Source of the DNA: Mucidula mucida
Taxonomy: Eukaryota; Basidiomycota; Agaricomycetes; Agaricales; Physalacriaceae
DNA length: 64,000 bases
Direction: 5' to 3'
NCBI GenBank assembly: GCA_015501055.1
Contig: JADNYV010000118.1
Coordinates: 1-64,000 of the forward strand
The translations under genes and the position numbers were made by a program. This document shows, in pieces, positions 19,762-29,148 of the stretch. The first letter of the stretch is position 1. Each line of letters begins with the position of its first letter. The notes under the pieces are model-generated. The model was given only the letters and a program-made list of their open reading frames with translations. It was not told the origin of the DNA and ran no database searches.

Positions 19762-21723
19762 TGTGAATGACGCCGGCGGCAGCGATGACTACCTATATAC
19801 GATGATTCGCGAGAACGTACCGAGTACTGATTAAATTGAGAACAAGCGCGTAGTAGTTGTAAGCCCGAAGGTTGTAACTTGTAGATGTGGCGTCACAAGG
19901 AAATTCGACGGTACTTGTCAAGACTTCGTCGTCATCGAAATATGGCTTATACTTCAAATTTCCGCATAAAGCAGGCCGTAGAGTAGAACTATCAATAGTC
20001 GTCGAGTGTCCGTGTTTTAGCAGCATCAGAGCTTCGTTTCGGATCGGCCAGCATCACCTCATTAGTGATCAGGTATTACCGTTCGCCCCACCACGTATCG
20101 GCGCTTATCATGAAGCCAACTGTAGAAGCAGTGCCCGAGCAAGCGCTCATGACGGGCTCCTAACTCACTATGGAAAGAGAGTAAGCAAATGCGAATACTG
20201 TATACTTACAGGTTTCTGATAGTCGAGCTATCCCTGCTCGCCCGCCAATGTCAGACTTTAGACCGTCGTCGCAGTTGAAGTCGGCAATAAGTAACCTATA
20301 GACGGCAGTTTCGCTTGCTCGATCCACTAGTGGGGATCTCGGCGATCGTACATGTGCATATAAGTTTAACGCGTATGCTGTTGGCATCAGCAGGAGATAG
20401 TCCTCATGGCTATCAGCCTCGGCGGCAAGGAACACATTACAAAGGTGCGTACTCCACGTCAAGTGATCGTGTATTATTGATATTGAAATCGACGCTGGTA
20501 AGACCATTCACTCGCTAAACCCTTTGGAACGCCGCGGTTTTGCTCACCCGGTTGACTTGACAGGAACCTACGGGCTTCTCATATCGATACAGCAAATATT
20601 CCTGGCCTCTACACAGAACGTCATGTATATCGCAGCCAAGGCTAAACGCGTCAAACGTGAATAACTGGCCATTAGCCCCAGAAAGCCTTTGAGCGTCTAC
20701 CCCGCATGTCAGAGAGAGAAGGCTACGAGTACGCCAAGTATTAGCACGCCCCAGAAATGAGTGGTGGCAGTGGAATGAGTTCTCTGGTTAGGGTTACGTC
20801 GTCTTCCTTTTACCTTCATGACCGTCGGCTACAACTCTCAAATACGCGGCCGACGTGCCTACAAAAATGCCAGCCATTACTCGTGTTACGGGTAAATGGG
20901 ATAAGGATTAGTTAGATGACGGCTACTACTGAAGGTGTGTTGACGTCTAGCTAGATGATACCCAAGAGTTCGTTGGCTTTTTAGTCAGATACTAGCGTGC
21001 CGTCTTAGTCTACGGTCTTGGGGACGGTTTAGACAAGAAAAGGACTTGTCAGTTTACGACTACTACTACTACTGCATCCGGATCGCGTAAATCATCGTCG
21101 AATTTCATTACCGTATTGGGTCCTCGGATAGCAGGGAGCAGGCTGATATATCGGGTCCGTTGTTCCTCTCATGCATGCATGACTTGGATTTAACATTTGA
21201 ACGTCGCAGGGATCCATGGTCTTCCCCCGTACATGCTCCTCTCCTTGATACACCGCTACTTCAATCGCTCCAACGCTCACCTAGTGAGATCTGCCGCCAA
21301 ACATCCTCGGTGTATTTTCATACCATCGCAGAGCAATTTTTGCCGCGTACAGATCCCTCAGCGTGGTCAGCGACACTAAGCACAATACAACCGTCGTGCT
21401 TGGTTTACTCGAGTTACGAGTACCTACCAACCATTATTGGCCAAATAAGTATGTATCTCAGAATTGGATCTTTCTGATTCTCATCGTCCGGATATAGGTT
21501 ATCCAGAATGCTGCAATCTGTGCCGTGCCAATCATGGTGGTATTGCCATCCTACACGTAGCAAGTTTCGTTGCATGCGTTCATCATACATCGCCGCGGAC
21601 GTGGACAGGAGAACAAAACACTACGAAAGCCACTATTCGAAGGGCTGGTGTATCGACCAACCCATGCCAGCCGATCGATCTTCCAGGCTCTACTCTACCC
21701 ACCACCATCCCACCTTAACCGAA
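19762..21723. other. Gene-poor interval with relics
   Basis: It contains a possible upstream exon on the minus strand (19793-20026), a 346-family relic (about 20370-20440), a (TAC)5 microsatellite at about 21061-21073, and stop-laden stretches near 20880-21040. I see no complete gene. Confidence 0.4.
20370..20440 (-). pseudogene. Relic of the 346-aa family
   Basis: Minus-strand translation gives EADSHEDYLLLMPTAY, against EADSHEDFLLMMHAAY in the intact genes; the nucleotides match as well (GGAAGTCCTC-type words). Only about 25 codons are recognisable and the flanks do not match, so this is an old, strongly eroded copy lying between the two inverted arms. Confidence 0.55.
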
Positions 21724-22119
21724 ATGTCCGTCGCCTTCCAATCGCCCAACTCGTCCTTCCGCAAATCCAAAGGACATGTGTTAACTAAAAATCGCAAAAA
21801 GGCGCACATTCGTACCAAGCATATCGACGTCGAAGGCACCGTCTACATCACGTTCAGCCCCGACGGCCTCCTCATACATGAATCGATATCTTGGGACGGC
21901 GAGAAGGATGTCACGCGCGTAGTGTTGTTGCCCGCTGACTCCGGCGAGGAGAATGCTGAGGGGGGATCGAGCGGCATCGGGGATCGCGCAGAAGGAAAAG
22001 GCGAGGTAGATGGAGGTTGTCGGGAGCGAGACGTTGACGAGATGACTCGCGAAGGGGAAGAACGACCTGCGGACTATCAGCCGTCCGCTGTTATCCCGCA
22101 AAAGCGTTGCAGGTCCTAG
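21724..22119 (+). CDS. SWDGE-family small protein (131 aa)
   Basis: Single frame from ATG 21724 (MSVAFQSPNSSFRKSKGHVL). It has a basic linker LTKNRKKAHIRTKH, then the core VEGTVYITFSPDGLLIHESI, SWDGEKDVTRVVLLPAD, and a Glu/Gly-rich tail to 22119. This is the cleanest member of the family and was used to recognise the others: 19174-19761 (minus) and the fragments at 5714, 25258 (minus) and 55011. No known domain recognised. The order positive linker, short beta-rich core, acidic tail is shared by the two intact copies. Confidence 0.65.
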   Translation: MSVAFQSPNSSFRKSKGHVLTKNRKKAHIRTKHIDVEGTVYITFSPDGLLIHESISWDGEKDVTRVVLLPADSGEENAEGGSSGIGDRAEGKGEVDGGCRERDVDEMTREGEERPADYQPSAVIPQKRCRS

Positions 22120-22481
22120 GCTTGATGGTGACCAGCTGGATATGTATCTGAAAAACCTTTCCTCCCGCTTCTCCGATGCTATGGTGCACCGCCCGTATTT
22201 TTATCGCCTTTCTCTTTCGCTCCGGTGGTTATCAATATCGCCTCATATCCGCTTTCAATATAGAATCTTCAAGTAGTCCGTTCGTAGGCACGGTACGCCG
22301 TCCTCGGTAGTTGGCTTTCGTTACATACAGCGAGTATACCTACTTCTCAGCGTTGAATCATCAGGCTTCATCCATGCTATAGCTTCTCTCATTGCCCGTA
22401 TGATACCTCGAAAGTCTTAGCCGGTGATGTGATATCAATCTAGACCAGTCAGTTGGACGATGCTACATATGATTGTGGCTG

Positions 22482-24925
22482 CCATATGGGATCGCTTGAG
22501 ACGGTCTACGTTGTCACGTTGTTGAACGCTGTGGAAAGCACGACCTCACTTCGTACTGGGACGATATCGAAGACGTCGGGCGTCAGTATTCTAGCATCTG
22601 GTGCTCGTACGTTTATTCAGATCTACTTTGATGTAGGTCAAGTCTTACCAATCCTTCGGCTGCCAGGATGGAAAACAATCGTAGGTTTGTAGGGATTGCG
22701 AGCTTATTCTCCGCCAGCTTCCTCAGTAATATGGCTGGTACACGTCCTTGTACGTCCTTTTCCTTCCAGACTGACATTCGACAAAGTAAAGATGGCCGCG
22801 CGCCGTCCCCGGAGCTGTTGCGCTCGCGCGGCAAGATTCGCCTGGGGCAAGCAATATTGTCTTCGAGGTTGATCTGGTCTTTTAGATCGCTTGGCTCGTT
22901 CGTATGTGTAAACTCCTGGTGTAAGCATTGTCGTTTTGGACTGTTGGCTGCGGACCCGGCCCTCAATGGATTATATTTCATTTTTCTGAGATATAGCAAT
23001 TCCCGAAATCGTGACCATGGTAGCCTCCAGACACCTTCCAAGCCCTAGACAAAAGCCATTGCCAAGCGGGTGGTGATGTCCTAAAGCGGCGAGACGACCA
23101 AATATGGAAGGCGCGCGCATATAAATTGTGAGGTCATGGTCTCAAACGCGTTACCTCCAACCATCACCTCCTGCGCCGCCTTATCCTTCTTGCTTGTCGC
23201 GATGCCCGCCATCTATTCCGTGCTGCCATTGTCTCCCGCCGCCGCTTATGCTGGCACGCTCTTTGATTCCGCAGATTCCGCCGCTCTGTTCGCCGCTAGG
23301 ATCGCTTTTGAGCAGGCTCCTACCGCCTTCACGACGCCCGCCATTCCTTCGTGCAGAATCGAATATATTGAAGACCACATCCTTCCTCTCCTCGCTTCTC
23401 GCGACTCGCTCTATCAGTTCAAGCCTACACCGGCGGGCTCAACGCCAGGTGCCCTTCGTATATCCCGCCGTGATGGAAAGCTGTTCAACATCCGGAGAAA
23501 CGCATTGCCTGTCATCGACTTTCGCACGCTGAACTCGTCAATCTCATCCGCTCACGTCGCCGGCGCCGTTCATCATGGCCCTGCACAGACGCTCGCAACG
23601 TTGAATGCCACATTTAGCCTTGTCCCGGAGGAATATGTTCTCAACGTTCTTTCCCTGTGCTCACACTGCTTTCCCGTCGGTCAGACGCCTTTCAAGGATG
23701 TTTCCAACCTCGCGCCTACATCCGAGTCGAGCCTACCCAAAGCCGAATGCAGTAGTGTCCCGCCATCATCTTTGGAGCACCTCACAGCCCAGACGCTCTG
23801 TCTTCCGCACGCCCAGCGAAAGCGCCCTACCCCAGATTCCCCTACCGAGTCGCCGCGTCCCAAGAAATCTAGTAGGCACCGCACATACGACACTACGCTT
23901 GATGACGAGCCGCTTATCATCTTTGAGCCCGAACATCCCTCATCGCCATCGCCGTTGCCTGTAGATTCAGAATCATCCCTTGATTTCGTTGAAGCGGTAG
24001 ACGACGACGAGATGCCTGACTCGTTTTTCGATGACGAGGCTGATAGTCACGAGGACTTCCTCCTGATGATGCACGCCGCGTACGAGAGGGCCGGTCTGCC
24101 TGCTGATCGTTTGCTGGGGACAAGAGAAGAAATAGAGTCAGCTGCTGCAGGAGAGGATTACTACTACGATTGGTAGGTAGAATTCTCATCATTTCACTAT
24201 CTACATATTCTCGTTTTGTACCGGTTTTGTGTTGTAATTTCTGGACAAATTAGCGTTGTCTCATCTTTTTCATGACGTTTGTAACAGAATCCTACCTGCT
24301 AGTCGCTGCCTTCCGTTTAAGTCAAAGTCTTGAACACTCTGTCGTTAAAGGTCACGTTTATACACATATGTTCTCGAGACGCACATTGTTCTACGCTTGA
24401 CTTCAGGGCATTCTTTCTTAAGATTTGAAGTTGTAGTCCACAAAATCATTTGTCTTCACCTCAGTGAATGGTTTAAAAATGCGGCGACTATCTAGTATTG
24501 ATCCAGGAAAGACAAGCATACTTCAAGACGGGAGACATCCTAGTCCATTCAAAAAGAATAGTTATATTCAAATGACGTGCTTAGTCTGTGGATAGTCTGT
24601 ACAAGTAAGAACACCCTCCAGCAGCCCGGACGCTGACAGATCCCCACACACCGGCTCTGAAAGCAGCAGTGTGTATCGCAGTGAAATGTAGGCGGGAGGT
24701 GGTGCTTCAAAGGTATATATCAACGATCTGGGGAGAGCTAAACCATACCGTCTTGGTATCGACCAACAAAGTCTCGATCGGACTGGCTTCCAAATAGTTG
24801 TCTGACGTTGAGCGCTCGCATAACAAACACTGGCACAAATTCATAGACAAGCAAAGACAAGAAATAATTCGTTTTGAGAGACTAAGGGCAGAGGACGCCA
24901 CGGACACGACTGGACTGTTGCGAAC
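22482..24925 (-). repeat. Inverted duplication, arm 2
   Basis: Reverse complement of arm 1 (12597-15290) without the MITE. It carries the full 346-aa gene and flanks. Homology to the other side does not end at 24925: it continues to 25708 (nearly identical to 5267-6059 inverted) and more weakly to about 25930. The whole arm is therefore about 3.4 kb. Confidence 0.9.
23136..24176 (+). CDS. Unrecognised 346-aa protein (copy 2)
   Basis: The translation is identical to the minus-strand gene at 13593-14633; see there for the domain description. The ATG at 23136 follows a TATATAAA-like word (about 23119-23125, ATATAAAT) some 15 bases upstream, present in both copies. The 3' flank (24177-24550) leads straight into the left terminal repeat of element B, as the 3' flank of copy 1 leads into the right repeat of element A. 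Confidence 0.7.
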   Translation: MVSNALPPTITSCAALSFLLVAMPAIYSVLPLSPAAAYAGTLFDSADSAALFAARIAFEQAPTAFTTPAIPSCRIEYIEDHILPLLASRDSLYQFKPTPAGSTPGALRISRRDGKLFNIRRNALPVIDFRTLNSSISSAHVAGAVHHGPAQTLATLNATFSLVPEEYVLNVLSLCSHCFPVGQTPFKDVSNLAPTSESSLPKAECSSVPPSSLEHLTAQTLCLPHAQRKRPTPDSPTESPRPKKSSRHRTYDTTLDDEPLIIFEPEHPSSPSPLPVDSESSLDFVEAVDDDEMPDSFFDDEADSHEDFLLMMHAAYERAGLPADRLLGTREEIESAAAGEDYYYDW

Positions 24926-25708
24926 GTCTATGGTGTTCGATCGACATTCGTTTCTCTTGATATCGCATGGGTGGCATGAGACCATTATTTCCTTGTGCTA
25001 CACGCCGCGCAACGTCACTGCTCTCCTCGACACTATCTCCTTCACCTTCAGCGGGTAGTAGAACTTAATATCCTTCTCGCCGTCCCAGAATATCGACTCC
25101 GAGTCGTTATAAGGAGGCCGCGGGGCTGAAGGTGATACGGGCAGTGCCTTCTACATGTGCCGCGCACGGTTGTGCAATTTTCTTTCGCTTTTTCGTCAAC
25201 ATATGCCCTTGAGAGATGTGGAAGAACGAGCTGGGTTTCTGTATCGACGGTGTTAGTCATGGTATAGTGGTGAAAGGAGAGGACTTGGATGATCGATTGA
25301 TTAGTACGAGTTGCAGTCGATCCGCCCACCTTTCTACTGCCTGCAGCATGCTCCACTGGACCTCGGTTGGCCCTGCGATACCCCCATCCCGTATTGGTCA
25401 AAGTATACCTGAGCTGTCCAAATCACGAACCAAAGACTCTATCCTGAGCCGACCCTCCGTACTCCTGAGGGGTTGTATAGGCTCAGCCTCCGAGGCCCGG
25501 TCTTAACACACCACAGCCTAGTCCCATTCAGATCATCAACATAGACCTTTGAAGCACCACCTCCCGCCTACATTTCACTGCGATACACACTGCTGCTCTC
25601 AGAGCCGGTGTGTGGGGATCTGTCAGCGTCCGGGCTGCTGGAGGGTGTTACAACTTGTACAGACTATCTATAGACTAAGCATGTCACTTGAACATAACTA
25701 TCCTTTTT
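24551..25708 (-). mobile_element. Inverted-repeat element copy B (uninterrupted)
   Basis: This 1158-bp copy contains neither the Plavaka nor the MITE insertion and is the reference for the element. Terminal inverted repeats of about 180 bp lie at 24551-24735 and 25525-25708. The interior has no long frame except the decayed SWDGE fragment. The repeats include TGACAGATCCCCACACACC and GGGAGGTGGTGCTTCAAAGG. Confidence 0.8.
25020..25258 (-). pseudogene. SWDGE-family fragment inside element B
   Basis: Minus-strand counterpart of 5714-5985 with the same frame breaks. The readable blocks are MTNTVDTETQ, GHMLTKK and ARITFSP, then a stop and SISWDGEKD in another frame. Because lesions are shared with copies A and C, capture and decay preceded spreading or duplication of the element. 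Confidence 0.7.
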
Positions 25709-25932
25709 ACATGTAAGACTCACGATCAACCCTTGACGTGGGCAGAGCACGAATCGCAACAATGAGGAACCGATTCTTGAGAAGCTGTAGCTTTACGTCG
25801 TGAACTGCCTGAGGAAACGCGTTGATATCCCGCTTAGGCGAGAAGTATCATACACGATCGAGATAGCCAAGGATAAAGCGTGTATTCGAAAGAGCGGGCG
25901 CTAGGTACACGATATGCTCTGAGCTCCCATCC
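25709..25932 (-). pseudogene. 3' piece of the unknown gene next to the element
   Basis: Inverted homologue of about 5040-5266, more diverged than the element itself and with small gaps. It covers the SFEYTR and RFLIV segments of the unrecognised gene. Homology ends near CTCTGAGCTCCCATC, which marks the outer limit of the inverted duplication. Confidence 0.5.
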
Positions 25933-25958
25933 GGTCGTGGTATATTGTCCACATCACT

Positions 25959-27256
25959 TTAGAAAACATCAGCACCAAAGACGCACTCCATCGAAAGCAC
26001 TGAACTGACCTCTAACCTATACATTAACGTCTCGAACCCCAGCTGGTCATATCCACCCGAGTTCCCGCCATAGTTGCTTCCTCCTTCCTCCACCCCAACG
26101 AGATCCCTCATCTGCCCAGTCCACGACGCGTTCTGCCCTTTCAGCGAACTATAATGCGCATATACGAGTTCCCACTCCGGCCTGATCGTCCCGCGCCCGT
26201 TAGCAGATATCACCGTCTCGTTGTAGTCTGGCACGACGTGCGGGGTGTATGGCACGACGTGCGGGGTGTATGGCACGTCAAAGCCGAGGTTGTATTTCGC
26301 GGTGTATTCGGCTCTTTGGGTTCATGCGACACTGGCTTGGGAAAGGGCGGTTTGTGAACATACACAGCGAGAATCTGGCTGCTGTTATATGCGAAGAGGT
26401 CGTTGCCTTGGTTGTACGCCATCAAATCGTAGGCGCCGATTAATGCAAAGTCTAGAGTAGCGTGGCCCTAAACATCTCCAGTCAGCTTGAAAGGAACGAT
26501 TTTATGCACAGGAAGAACTGTACGTGATCCCGACCCGACTCCTTGTTCTGTACTAGAAGCTTCCCGCTTCCCTCCTCCAAATACATCTTCCAAATGAGAT
26601 GATTGATATTCCCGGTGCCCGTCGTCGTCGTCGTGAACCGAGCCACAGCCGCATCATACATCGTCTGGTTGTCTGTCAAAGTTCCGATAGACAGCGCGGA
26701 CGTCGTATTGCACAGGTTCCTACGACATCAGTCGCGCTACCATTAACAAGCACCAAACGATAACTCTTACCAATTTGTCCTGTAGTGATACCAAGGATTC
26801 CCACCATTATGATATCGATCATCCAAAAACCGCAGCGTTCGCCAGCTGATACCCATACAACCCCGAGGACAGAAACTTGTCGGACATCCCATCGATGGCG
26901 ACCAACGTCCCCGCTGACGTGTCCAATCTCTGCACGGCCTTGTCCGCGGACGCAGTATCCCCAGAAATCATCCACCGCAAGGCGATTCGTTACGCCGCGG
27001 CAGCGTCGTTGTATAGCTTGCTATAATTCTCGCTCCCGGCGGTTCCGCGGATGACGGTCGCGACGGGGCCTTTCATGGCATATGTCGTCTGTGCGTGCGA
27101 ATTGGACGTAAGCTTGATGTAGCCTGTGAGCCACGGCTCGGCCTGAGCGTTGATTTTGGCCTTGATACGCGTGAAGTCGGCGGTTGTGTGTAGCATGCCG
27201 GGGTGTGTGAGAGCCGCTGCCATGGTGTCGAATGGGAGGAGGAGAGTGAACCGCAT
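25959..27256 (-). pseudogene. Alginate-lyase-like gene, broken
   Basis: The minus strand reads MRFTLLLPFDTMAAA (secretion-type start), LTHPGMLHTTADFTRIKAKI, AEPWLTGYIKLTSNSHAQ, NYSKLYNDAAAA, RIALRWMISGDTASADKAV, FLSSGLYGYQLANAA, GGNPWYHYRTNW, GTLTDNQTMYDAAV, NQGNDLFAYN, KYNLGFDVPYTP and GTIRPEWELVYAHY. This follows the fungal alginate-lyase / chondroitin-AC-lyase-like superfamily. A TAA stands in frame right after NDAAAA where a tyrosine is expected, and a base is gained or lost at LANAA before FLDDRYHN. About 21 bp (GTATGGCACGACGTGCGGGGT) is tandemly doubled, repeating PYTPHVV. Introns remain recognisable. Polysaccharide degradation would be the ancestral role. Confidence 0.8.
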
Positions 27257-29148
27257 TTTGAGATGCGTTGGGACGAGGACGCGGAGCCCTTTATATACGA
27301 AGGAGCGTCGGTACGAGAGGGAGGATGGACTGGCAGCTGGGAAAAGACACCCGTGGGGTGGTGTGAGTACGGCAGCGTCGGTTGAAGACTCGTCGGACCG
27401 TTCGACCAGCAATATTGGTGGGCCGGATGAAGGCGCGTCAACTGACCAATTCTAGAGTGTCGTACAACTCTGATGATCAATCTCTGATGGAGGCAATACG
27501 AAGTATGGGAGGGGAGGAGCCGGATGCCGGCGAAGACTGCTTTCCTTCGCGACTGTTACTTACCTGCGGAAGGAAGTCAATAACTTATGTAGACTCACAT
27601 GGATGCGTGATAATACGCACCGTTGGGCTCAACAATGTTGCCTAAAGACTGCTCCATAATGGTATTCAATCCGCGCAAGTTCATGAGCGACTACAATGGT
27701 AGTCAGCAGCAGAACGACAGACACCAGCAGAGGGAGACACACACAGAACTGAGAATTATGGCTGGAAAGCAGCGGAGGCGTTTAGACGTATTCACAAATT
27801 GCTAGTTGCGACTTCGTAATCGAGACCTGTACCACCGACGTCGAGCGCGTACAGAAGGTAGCTCTAGATCATTGCGATTGCATGATGGTGAGATGAAGGG
27901 AAGAGGAAAGAACAATAACCATAACCTTAGTCTCGGGCCGCCTCGTTTTTCTTGACCGCGATCCAGCTCCTGTTACATTCAACGACTATGCCATTCATCC
28001 ATCGCTGCCAGCGCCTCACACAAATTGTACCGGTGCAAGCTAATACTCCGCGTAGAAAGAGGCATCGGATTTTGGCGCTAAATTTTTGCACTTGATCCCT
28101 GGCAGCCTCTGTCCGCTGATCGTAAAGCAAGGCTCGTTAGCATTGAGTTGACTCGCACCATATACTCTATGAAGCACCTTACTTGAGTCTTGTCACTGCG
28201 ACCGCATACTGCCGATGCAGATGCACCATAATCCGGGATCGGTGTTGTCCTCGGGTAAGGGATAGCCTGAGACTATCACCCACTGTACATAAACTGGTAT
28301 TGAGAATACTGACTTTTTGGTGCCTCAAGGTCATGCCTGACTTGAACGAACATGTTGCCCATCTAGTGGTCCTCAACGTACAGATACAGGATTCTGCGCG
28401 ACAGTACCAGCCTGAGTGCCGGCTAACTTTCTCACGCCTAGTATCGCCTACTGCTTGTCTTCAGACCGTCAACTTGAATTTGGGGAAATACGCGTTCAAT
28501 CGCCGTTGTAACGCTTCAACAGGCATCAGCCCTTCCAGAGGGGAATTAACATGCCGTTCACATCATTTTTCAAGTTTTCGTGAAGGAACCTCACAAGCTA
28601 TCAGCGTCTGCTCCCCAGGATGTCCTGCGTCTACGGGGTAATGCTGATGCTCAAGACTGAATTTGGAGTTAATGATCATGCTTACAGTGGAGTCTGAGTC
28701 GCGAAGCCTAGTATCAGAGATTAGTGGAAGCGTCTTCTTGACATCACCGCACGCTGACACTCCGAATGCAAGAATGCAAATCCATGTATATACGTCTTCG
28801 ACTTTCCCATGCTGACCCGCACATCGGGACCGGTTGCAACTTGCTTGAATTTCTTGACCATTGACGAGCGTTGGATTCCCTCTGAGGTTTTCTACCAGAT
28901 CCCTAGCCCCTCAAACATACCATGTCAAAACTGCGCAAAGCAATCTTGTTCAAACCGGGTTGCCATCCTCCGGCTATTGTGTTTATCAGTGCTTCGGTGG
29001 ACATTTGGCATGATCGTGGCGCGAAGTCGCTTCTTCATGTTTCCAGATGACTTCTGTCGGCGGTGAGTGAATGTCAGCAGGTGGTAAGCTTCTTCTCAAA
29101 CGCCTCTGTGCCGTTGAACTCCTCTCCATTATATAATACCTCCCATTC
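27257..29148. other. Interval with unassigned exon-like pieces
   Basis: Minus-strand stretches at 27600-27730 (FMNLRGLNTIMEQSLGNIVE, followed by a GTGAGT donor), 27820-27880 (LYALDVGGTGLDYEVATS) and 27927-28130 (CVRRWQRWMNGIVVECNRSW) look like successive exons of one gene that I cannot name. They stop before the alginate-lyase start. 28183-28800 has open frames on both strands without support. A TATA-like TATATAATA lies at about 29131, just before the P450. Confidence 0.35.

Noticed and set aside
20780..20800. TTAGGG-like words (also 31550 and 61320) as telomere repeat
   Set aside because: Single or double occurrences only, no array, and located far from each other.
20880..21060. Possible retrotransposon remnant (stop-rich translated stretch)
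   Set aside because: No reverse transcriptase, integrase or chromodomain motif could be read on either strand.
16008..22119. Toxin-antidote or defence island between the inverted arms
   Set aside because: Only circumstantial: one nuclease-like fold and small unknown proteins. No known toxin, NLR or immunity domain is visible, so I did not call it.
22613..23048. Open frames upstream of the 346-aa gene (both strands, also 14721-15126)
   Set aside because: Duplicated with the inverted arms and open on both strands at once; no motif, intron or independent homologue supports coding.
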